DNA of 64,000 nucleotides from Aminobacter sp. HY435 (GTDB lineage Bacteria > Pseudomonadota > Alphaproteobacteria > Rhizobiales > Rhizobiaceae). Where the stretch lies: the NCBI RefSeq assembly GCF_027568395.1, contig NZ_JANKZL010000015.1, forward strand, positions 28,252 to 92,251. Reading direction: 5' to 3'. Within the stretch, counting starts at the first letter, position 1, and each line of letters starts with the position of its first letter. Under the pieces are notes generated by a model, which saw only the letters and a list, made by a program, of their open reading frames with translations, had not been told where the DNA came from and ran no database searches. Of the stretch, positions 1 through 9,875 are shown piece after piece. Both the position numbers and the translations under genes were made by a program.

Positions 1-1
1 G

Positions 2-208
2 CATGCGCTGGTGCCAAGCTTCCCGTCGCGCTTCCCGGTGCTGGCGCTCGACCGCGTCATGGTTCGTCCGCCGAGCCTGCTCACCGATATCGAGGCTCAC
101 GACACCGAGCTTGCGCGCGTCGCATCGGATCACCTTCCGATCAAGGCGATCATTCGCCTGCGTTCGTCACTCAACGGGGCGGACGCCGGCAGATCGGCCG
201 CAGCGTAA
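2..208 (+). CDS. endonuclease/exonuclease/phosphatase family protein, C-terminal fragment
   Basis: Only the last 68 residues lie in the window; the gene runs off the left edge. The frame reads into the segment 'LALDRVMVR', followed near the end by 'SDHLPI', which matches the closing catalytic Ser-Asp-His motif of the DNase I-like endonuclease/exonuclease/phosphatase fold. The tail after SDHLPI is short and ends at TAA 206-208. In this family the Asp-His pair takes part in metal-dependent phosphodiester or phosphomonoester hydrolysis. The substrate cannot be told from this fragment. No link to the downstream CoA-transferase is evident beyond shared strand; the gap to it is about 130 bases. Confidence 0.7.
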   Translation, partial: HALVPSFPSRFPVLALDRVMVRPPSLLTDIEAHDTELARVASDHLPIKAIIRLRSSLNGADAGRSAAA

Positions 209-290
209 CCCTGCCGCGTCACCTTCTCCTCTTGCAAGTTGGGCCCGATACCGTATCTGGTGGCCCAATGGGATGGAGCCAGGCATTTGA

Positions 291-1850
<1,560 letters not shown>

Positions 1851-2624
1851 CTACTGGACGACGAAGAAGTCGCTGATCCGCTCGGCCGTTTGCCTGAGGA
1901 TCGGCAGGATTTCCGTCTCCATCTCCGCCGGCGAATGACGTGTCGACTGTGTCGACACGTTGATCGCCGCAGCGATCGTGCCGGAGCGGTCGCGCAACGG
2001 CACGGCGATCGAGCGCAAGCCGATTTCCAGCTCTTCGTCGACGATCGCGTAGCCATTGGCACGGACGGTCCTGACGATCTCGACGAGTTCGGCCCTTCCG
2101 GTAATTGTCTTCGGCGTGCGCTGGACGATTCTCGCCCGCGACATGAACGCTTGCAAATCCGCATCCGTCAGTCCGGAAAGCAGCACGCGGCCCATCGCCG
2201 TGCAATGCGCCGGCAGGTGCGCGCCGACCTGCAGGTCGACTGCGATTATGCGCGGTCCCGGCACGCGCGCGACATAGACCATGTCTTCGCCAGAAAGCGT
2301 CGCGGCCGAACAGGACTCGTGCAGCCGGGCGGCCGTGTCGCGCATAAAGGGCTCGGCGAAAGTCCACAGCGGCACGCCGTGCAGCCAGATGCGAGCCTGC
2401 GCCAAAAGCCTGGGTGACAACGAAAAATTCCGCCCTGTCTGGACCGCGTAACCGGTCGCAACAAGCGTCAGCAGAAATCGGCGCGCGCCGGCGCGGGTCA
2501 GGCCTGCCTTTTCCGCGGTTTCGGTCAGGGTCAGGCCCGCAGGATTGGCCGCCAGTATCTCCAGCACGCAAAGGCCGCGCTCCAGCGACGTGACGTGATC
2601 GCGGCCGGTGTCTTGGTCACTCAT
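1851..2624 (-). CDS. IclR-family transcriptional regulator, PcaR-like
   Basis: A 257-residue regulator with an N-terminal winged helix-turn-helix ('GLTLTETAEKAGLTRAGARRF' region) and a C-terminal IclR effector domain containing 'AHCTAMGRVLL' and 'GYAIVDEE', both typical of the family. I chose ATG at 2624 because a GGAAG stretch lies 13 bases upstream; an in-frame ATG at 2660 would add 12 residues with no family resemblance. It diverges from a CoA-transferase/thiolase operon, the usual arrangement for PcaR/PcaU-type activators of beta-ketoadipate genes. A PcaR-like palindrome sits in the shared promoter region at 2716-2730. The specific ligand (beta-ketoadipate in PcaR) is inferred from context. 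Confidence 0.85.
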   Translation of the reverse strand: MSDQDTGRDHVTSLERGLCVLEILAANPAGLTLTETAEKAGLTRAGARRFLLTLVATGYAVQTGRNFSLSPRLLAQARIWLHGVPLWTFAEPFMRDTAARLHESCSAATLSGEDMVYVARVPGPRIIAVDLQVGAHLPAHCTAMGRVLLSGLTDADLQAFMSRARIVQRTPKTITGRAELVEIVRTVRANGYAIVDEELEIGLRSIAVPLRDRSGTIAAAINVSTQSTRHSPAEMETEILPILRQTAERISDFFVVQ

Positions 2625-2715
2625 GGCACTGTTCCGACTTCCAAGGCCCAGCCGAGCCAAATCATTTGACTCTTGAAGCGTCCTGTATCAGAAATGTATC
2701 GCATATAATACAAAT

Positions 2716-2730
2716 GTTCGCAATACGAAC
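2716..2730. promoter_or_regulatory. candidate IclR/PcaR operator
   Basis: A 15-base element with inverted arms GTTCG and CGAAC separated by five bases. It lies in the region between the divergent IclR gene and the CoA-transferase genes, 36 bases before the ATG at 2767. The known Pseudomonas putida PcaR site begins with the same GTTCG half and has the same length. Function is inferred from position and resemblance. Confidence 0.5.
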
Positions 2731-2766
2731 TTCCAGGCGGACTTTGGCCAACCGGGACGAAACGCG

Positions 2767-3624
2767 ATGACCAAATTTCTCCCCCTGTCGCAGGCGGTCG
2801 CCGAAAATCTCAACAACGGCGACACCGTGGCCTTCGAGGGGTTCACGCACCTCATTCCAACCGCCGCCGCGCATGAGGCGATCCGACAGGGCTTCAAGGA
2901 CCTGACGCTGGTCCGCATGACGCCCGACCTGGTCTACGACCAGATGATCGGCATGGGCATGGCCAGGAAGGCGATCTTCTCCTACGCCGGCAATCCGGGC
3001 GTCGGCCTGCTGCGCCGCCTGCGCGACGCGGTCGAGAACGGTTTCCCGCATACGCTGGAGATCGAGGAACACAGCCACGCCGCCATGGCCAACGCTTATG
3101 AGGCGGGTGCCGCCGGGCTACCTTGCGCTGTCTTCCGCGGCTATCGTGGCGCCGAGCTCGCCAGGGTCAATCCGAATATCAAGTCGGTAACCTGCCCGTT
3201 CACTGGCGAGGTGCTGGCCGCTGTTCCATCGGTTCGTCCCGATGTCACCTTCATTCACGCCCAGAAGGCCAACAGGCGCGGCGACGTGCTTGTAGAAGGC
3301 ATCATCGGCATCCAGAAGGAAGCAGCCCTTGCCGCCAAGCGTGCCGTCGTCACGGTCGAGGAGGTGGTTGACAATTTCGACGACCTGCACCCCAACCTGA
3401 CCGTGCTGCCGAACTGGTCGGTGACGGCGATTTCAGTCGTTCCCGGCGGGGCGCACCCATCCTACGCCCATGGCTACTATGTCAGAGACAACGCGGCCTA
3501 TCTCGAGTGGGATGAGATCGCCGCCGACCGCGACCGCTTCCGCGAGTGGATGCAGAAGAACGTGCTTGAGAAGACCGCTGACGATTTCGCGTCCCGCGTC
3601 GAACACCTGAGGAACGTGGCATGA
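2767..3624 (+). CDS. catI: 3-oxoadipate-type CoA-transferase, subunit A
   Basis: A 285-residue CoA-transferase alpha subunit of the glutaconate-CoA-transferase-like (CatI) type, longer than the roughly 230-residue PcaI type. It should provide CoA and substrate binding while the catalytic glutamate is on subunit B. The N-terminus has 'DTVAFEGFTHLIP', the usual start of the Rossmann-like domain, and the mid-region has 'GIIGIQKEAALAAKRAVVTVEE'-like sequence (residues about 178-199). In Pseudomonas CatIJ this enzyme converts 3-oxoadipate to 3-oxoadipyl-CoA with succinyl-CoA as donor. The stop codon overlaps the subunit B start in ATGA (3621-3624), which suggests translational coupling. The thiolase gene follows. 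The symbol rests on family type and context, so a related 3-oxoacid substrate is possible. Confidence 0.8.
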   Translation: MTKFLPLSQAVAENLNNGDTVAFEGFTHLIPTAAAHEAIRQGFKDLTLVRMTPDLVYDQMIGMGMARKAIFSYAGNPGVGLLRRLRDAVENGFPHTLEIEEHSHAAMANAYEAGAAGLPCAVFRGYRGAELARVNPNIKSVTCPFTGEVLAAVPSVRPDVTFIHAQKANRRGDVLVEGIIGIQKEAALAAKRAVVTVEEVVDNFDDLHPNLTVLPNWSVTAISVVPGGAHPSYAHGYYVRDNAAYLEWDEIAADRDRFREWMQKNVLEKTADDFASRVEHLRNVA

Positions 3625-4430
3625 GCGAACTCGGCTTTACCCCCAACGAAATGATGACGATCGCCGCCTCGCGCGCCCTCAAGGGCGACGACGTCTGCTT
3701 CGTCGGCATCGGCGCGCCGTCGGCTGCCTGCAACGTGGCGCGGCTGACCCATGCGCCCGACATCACGCTGATCTACGAATCCGGCACCATCGGCACCGCA
3801 CCCGACGTGCTGCCGCTGTCGATCGGCGACGGCGAACTGTGCGACACTGCCGTCACCACCGTCTCTGTGCCGGAGATGTTCCGCTACTGGCTGCAGGGCG
3901 GCCGTATTTCCATCGGCTTCCTCGGCGCTGCCCAGCTCGACAAGTTCGGCAATATCAACACGACCGTCATCGGCGACTACGACCATCCCAAGACCCGCTT
4001 GCCCGGCGGCGGTGGCGCACCCGAGATCGCGACGTCGTCGAAGGAAATCTACATCACCATGGCGCAGACCAAGCGCGGCATGGTCGAAAAGATCGATTTC
4101 TACACTTCGTTCGGCCACGGCGAGGGCGGCGACCATCGCCAGCGCCTCGGCATCGACACCAAGGGGCCGACCCTTCTGATCACCGATCTGGCGATCTGGA
4201 AGCCGGATCCTGTCACCAAGGAATTCACGGTGGTTTCGCTGCACCCCGGCGTCACCCGCGACAAGGTCCAGGAGACCTGTGGCTGGGCGGTGAAATTCGC
4301 CGACATCTTGGACGAAACTCCTGCGCCAACCGAGTTGGAATTGCAGACGCTGCGTGATCTAAAGGCGCGCACCGACGCTGCCCACAAGGGCGAGGCGGTC
4401 TCCGCGAAAAGAGGATCGAAGGATGGCTGA
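3621..4430 (+). CDS. catJ: 3-oxoadipate-type CoA-transferase, subunit B
   Basis: A 269-residue beta subunit partner of the preceding gene. The motif 'YESGTIG' places a glutamate at residue 53, matching the catalytic glutamate of GctB-type subunits, which carries the enzyme-CoA thioester. Later segments 'LGAAQLDKFGNINTT' and 'LPGGGGAPEIA' are standard for CoA-transferase beta chains. It starts within ATGA at the end of subunit A and overlaps the start of the thiolase by eight bases (4423-4430), so the three genes form one compact operon. Together the two subunits activate 3-oxoadipate (or a similar 3-oxoacid) before thiolytic cleavage. Confidence 0.82.
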   Translation: MSELGFTPNEMMTIAASRALKGDDVCFVGIGAPSAACNVARLTHAPDITLIYESGTIGTAPDVLPLSIGDGELCDTAVTTVSVPEMFRYWLQGGRISIGFLGAAQLDKFGNINTTVIGDYDHPKTRLPGGGGAPEIATSSKEIYITMAQTKRGMVEKIDFYTSFGHGEGGDHRQRLGIDTKGPTLLITDLAIWKPDPVTKEFTVVSLHPGVTRDKVQETCGWAVKFADILDETPAPTELELQTLRDLKARTDAAHKGEAVSAKRGSKDG

Positions 4431-5628
4431 GGCCTATATCTGCGACTACATCCGCACCCCCATTGGCCGATTTGGCGGTTCGCTGTCGTCGGTCAGGGCC
4501 GATGACCTCGGCGCAGTCCCGCTCAAGGCCTTGATGGAACGCAACGCTTCGCTCGACTGGGCCGCGGTCGACGACGTCATCTATGGCTGCGCCAACCAGG
4601 CCGGGGAAGACAACCGAAACGTCGCGCGCATGTCGCTGCTGCTGGCTGGCCTGCCGGAGCAGGTGTCCGGCACGACGATCAATCGTCTTTGCGGCTCCGG
4701 CATGGATGCCCTGATCGCCGCTGCCCGCGCTATCAAGGCCGGCGAAGCCGAACTGATGATCGCAGGCGGCGTCGAGAGCATGAGCCGTGCGCCCTTCGTC
4801 ATGCCCAAGGCGGATGCGGCATTCTCGCGTCATGCCGAAATCCATGACACCACCATCGGCTGGCGCTTCGTCAATCCGCTGATGAAGAAACAGTACGGCA
4901 TCGATTCGATGCCCGAGACCGGTGAGAACGTCGCCGAAGACTTCTCCGTCTCGCGCGCCGATCAGGACGCCTTTGCCGTGCGCAGCCAGAACAAGGCGGT
5001 CGCAGCGCAGGAAAATGGCCGTCTCGGCAAGGAGATCACGCCGGTGACGATCCCGCAGCGCAAGGGCGATCCGATCGTTGTTGCCAAGGACGAACATCCG
5101 CGTGCCGGCACGACCATCGAAACCCTGGCCAAGCTGCCGACGCCGTTCCGCCAGGGCGGCACGGTGACCGCCGGCAACGCCTCGGGCGTCAATGACGGGG
5201 CGGCTGCGCTGATCGTCGCCTCGGAATCTGCGGTGAAGAAATACGGCCTGACGCCGATCGCGCGTGTGGTCGGCGGCGCTGCCGCCGGTGTTGCGCCGCG
5301 CATCATGGGCATCGGTCCCGCGCCGGCGACCAGGAAGCTGTGCGCCCGTCTTGGCATTTCGCCTGCAGACTTCGACGTCATCGAACTGAATGAAGCCTTC
5401 GCCTCCCAAGGCATTGCCGTGCTCCGTGACCTTGGCATCGCCGAGGACGCGGAGCACGTGAACCCGAATGGCGGGGCCATTGCACTGGGCCATCCGCTTG
5501 GCATGTCGGGCGCCCGCATCGCCGGTACCGCGGCGCTGGAGCTCGGCCTGCGCGGTGGCAAGCTGGCGCTTGCCACCATGTGCATCGGCGTCGGGCAGGG
5601 CATCGCGGTCGCGCTCGGGCGCGCCTGA
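4423..5628 (+). CDS. pcaF: acetyl-CoA C-acyltransferase, 3-oxoadipyl-CoA thiolase type
   Basis: A 401-residue thiolase that would cleave 3-oxoadipyl-CoA with CoA into succinyl-CoA and acetyl-CoA, the last step of the beta-ketoadipate pathway. The acyl-accepting cysteine is Cys90 in 'NRLCGSGMDA'; the C-terminal pair is His357 in 'ALGHPLG' and Cys387 in 'CIGVGQG'. The segment 'VNDGAAAL' is also conserved. Length is normal. It is the third gene of the operon, overlapping the transferase beta subunit, and is followed by a strong hairpin terminator at 5651. PcaF is favoured over a general beta-oxidation or acetoacetyl-CoA thiolase because of the neighbouring CoA-transferase and PcaR-like regulator. 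Confidence 0.87.
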   Translation: MAEAYICDYIRTPIGRFGGSLSSVRADDLGAVPLKALMERNASLDWAAVDDVIYGCANQAGEDNRNVARMSLLLAGLPEQVSGTTINRLCGSGMDALIAAARAIKAGEAELMIAGGVESMSRAPFVMPKADAAFSRHAEIHDTTIGWRFVNPLMKKQYGIDSMPETGENVAEDFSVSRADQDAFAVRSQNKAVAAQENGRLGKEITPVTIPQRKGDPIVVAKDEHPRAGTTIETLAKLPTPFRQGGTVTAGNASGVNDGAAALIVASESAVKKYGLTPIARVVGGAAAGVAPRIMGIGPAPATRKLCARLGISPADFDVIELNEAFASQGIAVLRDLGIAEDAEHVNPNGGAIALGHPLGMSGARIAGTAALELGLRGGKLALATMCIGVGQGIAVALGRA

Positions 5629-5650
5629 TCCCTTCTCGACCTCGAAAATG

Positions 5651-5676
5651 AAACGCCCGGCACTGCCGGGCGTTTT
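5651..5676. terminator. bidirectional rho-independent terminator
   Basis: A perfect 11-bp stem (5651-5661 with 5665-5675) closed by a three-base loop, with T residues following on the plus strand and on the minus strand. It lies between the convergent thiolase gene and the TSUP permease gene, so it can end transcripts from both sides. Confidence 0.9.
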
Positions 5677-5697
5677 GGTTTGATGCGTCAGGTTTGC

Positions 5698-6549
5698 TCA
5701 GTCGAACAGGCTGAACAGGAAGCGTACGCTGATCAAAAGCAGGAAGATGCCGAAGGCGATTTCCAGCTTCCGCTTGGACAGCGCGTGCGCGAGCCGCGCG
5801 CCCAGCGGTGCGGTCAGCACGCTCGTCGGCACGAACAGGATCAGGCCGACCAGCGAGACATAACCCAGCGACAGCGGAAACTGCAGCGCGGGTACGTCGG
5901 GATACTCGGCGGCGCGCGGCCAGCCGGCATAGATGTAGCCGAGCGCGCCGGGGATCGAGATCAACACGCCGAGACCTGACGAGGTTGCCACCGCCTGATG
6001 GATCGGGCGACCGTAGAATGTCATGAACAGGTTGGAGAGCTGGCCGCCGCCGATGCCCATCAGGCTGGAGAGCACACCGATGATCCAGCCGTAGATGTTC
6101 ATGACCAGCTTGCCCGGCATATCGAGGCCGAGGCGCCATGAATCCCTGCCGAACAGGAGACGGATTGCCGAGACGCCGGCAACGACCACGAACACGGCCT
6201 TGAACAGGTCCGCCGGGGCATAGCGGGCAATGACACTGCCCATGACGACGCCTGCGACGACCGGTACGGCCCACTGCTTCAGGATCGCCATGTCTACCGC
6301 CCCTTTGGCGCGGTGGGCGTTGAACGAGCGTATCGAGGTCGGAATGATGATGGCGAGCGAGGTGCCGACGCATAGCGGCATGCGCACTTGCTCCGGAACG
6401 CCGACGGCTTGGAACAGCTCGTAGAGTACCGGCACGATGACGGCGCCGCCGCCGACGCCGAAGACGCCGGCCAGCAGGCCGGTAATCGCGCCAGCGCCCA
6501 AAAGGGCGATCGCGAGCCAGATGATTTCGTAGGTGGATATGCCGGACAT
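5698..6549 (-). CDS. TauE/SafE (TSUP) family membrane permease
   Basis: A protein of about 283 residues with seven to eight hydrophobic segments. The family signature appears twice, as 'GLLAGVFGVGGGAVIVP' near the N-terminus and 'GVLSSLMGIGGGQLS' in the second half, reflecting the duplicated TSUP fold. These permeases export or import sulfite, sulfonates or related anions at the inner membrane. The ATG at 6549 is preferred because it begins just ahead of the first membrane segment; the open frame extends 37 codons further upstream without membrane or family character. The gene diverges from the molybdate operon. An oxyanion substrate would suit that setting, but no substrate can be assigned from sequence. 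Confidence 0.85.
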   Translation of the reverse strand: MSGISTYEIIWLAIALLGAGAITGLLAGVFGVGGGAVIVPVLYELFQAVGVPEQVRMPLCVGTSLAIIIPTSIRSFNAHRAKGAVDMAILKQWAVPVVAGVVMGSVIARYAPADLFKAVFVVVAGVSAIRLLFGRDSWRLGLDMPGKLVMNIYGWIIGVLSSLMGIGGGQLSNLFMTFYGRPIHQAVATSSGLGVLISIPGALGYIYAGWPRAAEYPDVPALQFPLSLGYVSLVGLILFVPTSVLTAPLGARLAHALSKRKLEIAFGIFLLLISVRFLFSLFD

Positions 6550-6748
6550 CAGGAGAAACTCTTGCAGTGTGATGGCGAAGTTGGTCCGGGCAGGCACGCA
6601 CAATGCTCTGACCATTCCCCAAAGGTTTACGGCGCGACATATGCCACGAAGCGACGGCACAGTCTCCCCCGGATTGCAGGGCCAGAAGTCCGTCCGATTT
6701 TCAATGATGGCGGGTTGAAAACCGCCTGGGAGGGAGTTGCCTGTGGAT

Positions 6749-6772
6749 TGTTATATTCGTATGAATATAACG
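6749..6772. promoter_or_regulatory. candidate ModE operator upstream of modA
   Basis: An inverted repeat with 8-base arms TTATATTC and GAATATAA (6751-6758 and 6763-6770) around four bases. Read at the outer positions it is TGTTATAT, an 8-base spacer and ATATAACG. This fits the TATAT/ATATAACG half-site form of ModE boxes. It lies 48 bases before the modA start, and a modE-like gene ends the same operon, so autoregulation is likely. The core promoter probably overlaps it. Confidence 0.65.
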
Positions 6773-6820
6773 AATCGTGAGCCTGACGAGAGGCTCGCGC
6801 AGTGGTGGAGGAATTCGCAG

Positions 6821-7627
6821 ATGTTCACGCGCAGGGGCTTTGGAGTGCGGCTTGCCGCAATGGCTTGTGGCGTCGCCGCCGTCATGGCGCTTGGCTTACC
6901 GTCGGCGCGCGCCGATGGTGAAGTTGTCGTATTTGCTGCCGCCAGCCTCAAGAACGCGCTCGATGCCGTCGATGCTGCCTGGCAGGCCGAAAGTGGCAAG
7001 CAGGTGAAAGCTTCCTATGCCGCCAGCTCGGCGCTCGCCAAGCAGATCGAGGAGGGCGCTCCGGCCGACGTCTTCATTTCCGCCGACCTCGACTGGATGA
7101 AGTACCTGTCCGACAAGAGGCTGACCAACGCCGACAGCGAGGTCAAGCTGCTTGGCAACCGCATCGTGCTCGTCGCGCCGGAGGACTCGGCTGCCACCGC
7201 CGACATCGCGCCGAACTTCGACCTCGCCAAGCTGCTCGGCGACGGACGTCTGGCCATGGGCGACGTCAAGGCCGTTCCGGCCGGCAAGTACGGCAAGGCA
7301 GCGCTCGAGAAGCTCGGCGTCTGGGCCTCGGTCGAAGGCAAGATCGCCCAGGCCGAGAACGTCCGCGCGGCGCTCAAGCTGGTTTCGACCGGCGAAGCGC
7401 CGCTCGGCATCGTCTATCAGACCGACGCCACGGCCGAGCCTGGCGTCAAGATCGTTGGAACCTTCCCGGAAGAGACGCATCCTCCCATCGTCTATCCGGT
7501 CGCCGTGACGGCGGGCTCGAAGAATGCGGACGCAGCCGCGTACGTCAAATATCTTCAGTCCGCCAAGGCGAAGGAGCTTTTCGAAGCGCAAGGTTTCACT
7601 ATGCTTGCGCCGGCGGCATCGAACTGA
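6821..7627 (+). CDS. modA: molybdate ABC transporter, periplasmic binding protein
   Basis: A 268-residue periplasmic binding protein that captures molybdate (or tungstate) for import. ATG at 6821 is chosen because GGAGG (6807-6811) sits nine bases upstream; it gives an arginine-containing N-terminus, a hydrophobic core and an 'ARA' cleavage region before 'DGEVVVFAAASLKNAL', the classic ModA opening in which the Ala-Ser-Leu part contributes to the anion site. 'YAASSALAKQIEEGAPADVFISAD' and 'GIVYQTDA' segments also match. An in-frame ATG at 6737 overlaps the operator and lacks a ribosome site. It is the first gene of modABC-modE, with a ModE-type palindrome just upstream. Confidence 0.93.
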   Translation: MFTRRGFGVRLAAMACGVAAVMALGLPSARADGEVVVFAAASLKNALDAVDAAWQAESGKQVKASYAASSALAKQIEEGAPADVFISADLDWMKYLSDKRLTNADSEVKLLGNRIVLVAPEDSAATADIAPNFDLAKLLGDGRLAMGDVKAVPAGKYGKAALEKLGVWASVEGKIAQAENVRAALKLVSTGEAPLGIVYQTDATAEPGVKIVGTFPEETHPPIVYPVAVTAGSKNADAAAYVKYLQSAKAKELFEAQGFTMLAPAASN

Positions 7628-7707
7628 CGCAAGCAACATGAAGTGCTGGAGCGTCGTTCCTGTGCCTGAACAGATGAACGGCGCTCTGGCGGAAATGCGA
7701 TTCGGAA

Positions 7708-8409
7708 ATGAGCTGGCTGGACCTCAGTCCTGACGAATGGAATGCGGTCCACCTGTCCATAAAGGTCGGGCTGTGGGCGATGGCCGGCAGCCTGCCTTTC
7801 GGCATTCTTGTGGCGCTGCTTCTGGCGCGCACCGAGTTCTGGGGCAAGTCGCTGGTCAACGGCGTTGTCCACCTGCCGTTGGTGCTGCCGCCGGTGGTCA
7901 CCGGCTATCTCCTGTTGCTGAGTTTCGGCCGGCGCGGTCCGATCGGCTCCTTCCTCGACGAGTATTTCGGCATTGTCTTTTCCTTCCGTTGGACCGGTGC
8001 CGCGCTCGCCTGCGCTGTCATGGGCTTCCCGCTCCTGGTCCGTGCCATCAGGCTCTCCATCGAGGCGGTCGACCGCAGGCTTGAATCCGCCGCCGGCACG
8101 CTCGGCGCGAGCCCGCTGTGGGTCTTCTTCACCGTTACGCTGCCGCTGATCCTGCCCGGCATCGTCGCCGGCATGATCCTGTGCTTTGCCAAGGCAATGG
8201 GCGAGTTCGGCGCCACCATCACCTTCGTCTCCAATATTCCCGGCGAAACCCAGACGCTGCCGTCGGCAATCTACACCTTCACCCAGGTGCCCGGCGGCGA
8301 TGCCGGTGCGATGCGGCTGACGCTGATTTCGATCGCCATATCGATGGCCGCGCTCGTTGTTTCCGAAGCATTTGCCCGCCGCATCGACCGGCGCATGGTT
8401 GTCGAATGA
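7708..8409 (+). CDS. modB: molybdate ABC transporter, permease subunit
   Basis: A 233-residue inner-membrane permease with about five hydrophobic spans. The cytoplasmic EAA-loop is seen as 'ESAAGTLGASPLWVFF' near residues 130-145, followed by 'TLPLILPGI', the surface that contacts the ModC ATPase. 'GRRGPIGSF' and 'AKAMGEFGATITF' are typical ModB segments. It lies 80 bases after modA, and its TGA overlaps the modC start in ATGA. It forms the membrane channel for molybdate import with ModA and ModC. Confidence 0.93.
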   Translation: MSWLDLSPDEWNAVHLSIKVGLWAMAGSLPFGILVALLLARTEFWGKSLVNGVVHLPLVLPPVVTGYLLLLSFGRRGPIGSFLDEYFGIVFSFRWTGAALACAVMGFPLLVRAIRLSIEAVDRRLESAAGTLGASPLWVFFTVTLPLILPGIVAGMILCFAKAMGEFGATITFVSNIPGETQTLPSAIYTFTQVPGGDAGAMRLTLISIAISMAALVVSEAFARRIDRRMVVE

Positions 8410-9518
8410 CCCTGGAGATCGATATCCGTCACCGCCTTGGCGCGCTGCAACTCGAGGCCAGCTTCGCGAGCCGCGGGCGTCTCACGGCGCTGTTCGGACC
8501 ATCGGGCTCAGGCAAGACCTCGGTCATCAACATCATCGCCGGGCTGATCCGTCCGGATGCCGGGCGCATCGTTGCCGGCGACCGTGTCCTGGTCGACATC
8601 GGCGCGGGAAAGTACCTGCCGGCCCACAAACGCCGGATCGGCTTTGTCTTTCAGGATGCGCGCCTGTTTCCGCATCTCAGCGTGCGCTCCAACCTGGTCT
8701 ATGGCCGCTGGTTCACGCCGCGTGGGGAGCGTTACGCCAATTTCGATCGGGTCGTGGAGATGCTCGGCATCGGCCATCTGCTCGACCGCAGGCCGAACCT
8801 GTTGTCGGGTGGCGAAAGGCAACGCGTCGCCATCGGTCGGGCCTTGCTCGCCAGTCCCAGGCTTTTGCTGATGGACGAGCCTCTGGCGTCGCTCGACGAC
8901 GCCCGCAAGTCGGAAATCATGCCTTATCTCGAGCGGTTGCGCGACGAAACGAAGATACCGATCGTCTATGTCAGCCACTCGATCGCCGAAGTCGCCCGCC
9001 TTGCCACTGACATCGTTGTCATGGCCAACGGCAAGATTACCGCCGCTGGTCCGACCACGGACATCATGCAGCGCCTGGAACTGCTGCCGCCGGAAGAGGT
9101 GGGCGAAGGCGGCGCCGTGCTCGACATGACGGTGACCGGCCACGATGCGGCATACGCGATGTCCGTGTTGGGTGCCGCCGCTGGCGAGATCCGCGTTCCC
9201 GACACTGCTCTTGCCATCGGCGCGAAGGTTCGCGTCCGTATCCGCGCCCGCGATGTCATGATCGCCACCGAAAGGCCAACGGGTTTGAGTGCGCTCAACA
9301 TCCTGCCCGGGCGGATCGCCGAGATTGTCGAGGTCAATGCGGCGCAAGTGGATATTCGCCTGGACTGCCATGGCGACAAGCTGGTGTCGCGCATCACGCG
9401 CCAGTCGTTCGAGGCGCTGCACCTTGCCCTGGGGCGCGAAGTCTTTGCCGTCATCAAGACCGTTGCATTCGATCGCGCAAATCTTTCTCCGGGGGCTTCG
9501 CTTGTGCTAACCAGCTGA
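8406..9518 (+). CDS. modC: molybdate ABC transporter, ATP-binding subunit
   Basis: A 370-residue ABC ATPase. The N-terminal domain has Walker A 'GPSGSGKT', Q-loop 'FVFQDARLFPH', signature 'LSGGERQRVAIGRAL' and Walker B 'LLLMDEPLASLD'. The C-terminal third is a mop/TOBE-type domain containing 'LNILPGRIAEI' and 'LVSRITRQSFEAL', which in ModC binds oxyanions and tunes activity. The open frame extends upstream through modB, but the ATG at 8406 overlaps the modB stop and begins with the usual short first beta strand. It powers ModB-mediated import. Confidence 0.93.
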   Translation: MTLEIDIRHRLGALQLEASFASRGRLTALFGPSGSGKTSVINIIAGLIRPDAGRIVAGDRVLVDIGAGKYLPAHKRRIGFVFQDARLFPHLSVRSNLVYGRWFTPRGERYANFDRVVEMLGIGHLLDRRPNLLSGGERQRVAIGRALLASPRLLLMDEPLASLDDARKSEIMPYLERLRDETKIPIVYVSHSIAEVARLATDIVVMANGKITAAGPTTDIMQRLELLPPEEVGEGGAVLDMTVTGHDAAYAMSVLGAAAGEIRVPDTALAIGAKVRVRIRARDVMIATERPTGLSALNILPGRIAEIVEVNAAQVDIRLDCHGDKLVSRITRQSFEALHLALGREVFAVIKTVAFDRANLSPGASLVLTS

Positions 9519-9533
9519 TGACTGGAGTAGCCG

Positions 9534-9875
9534 ATGCCATCCCTGACCTTGCGCTTGTATCTCGATCCGAAGGGTCGTCTTGGCCCGGGCAAGATCGAGC
9601 TGCTCGAACAGATCGCCGCCACCGGCTCGATTTCGGCTGCGGCGCGCGCGATGGAAATGTCCTACAAACGCGCCTGGGATCTGGTCGAAGAGCTCAAGGA
9701 CATGTTCGGCAAGCCGCTTGTGGCTGCAAAAACCGGCGGCAAGCATGGCGGAGGTGCCGAGCTGACGACGGTCGGCGAAGAGGTCATCCGCCAGTTCCGC
9801 GACATGGAGCGCGCCGTCTACGAGGCGGCAGCGCCCCACATCAAGGCGCTGCAGGGCGAGGCCGATAGGCGCTAG
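9534..9875 (+). CDS. ModE-type winged-helix regulator without molybdate-binding domain
   Basis: A 113-residue protein equal to the N-terminal DNA-binding half of ModE. Residues about 19-55 ('KIELLEQIAATGSISAAARA' then 'MSYKRAWDLVEEL') are the winged helix-turn-helix with the ModE-specific 'YKRAW' recognition segment. 'FGKPLVAAKTGGKHGGGAELT' is the wing. Full ModE carries a C-terminal di-mop domain that binds molybdate; here the protein ends after the dimerisation helix, so direct sensing by the usual site is not possible. It follows modC by 15 bases and probably acts on the palindrome before modA. Its TAG directly abuts the stop of the convergent proC. Confidence 0.85.
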   Translation: MPSLTLRLYLDPKGRLGPGKIELLEQIAATGSISAAARAMEMSYKRAWDLVEELKDMFGKPLVAAKTGGKHGGGAELTTVGEEVIRQFRDMERAVYEAAAPHIKALQGEADRR

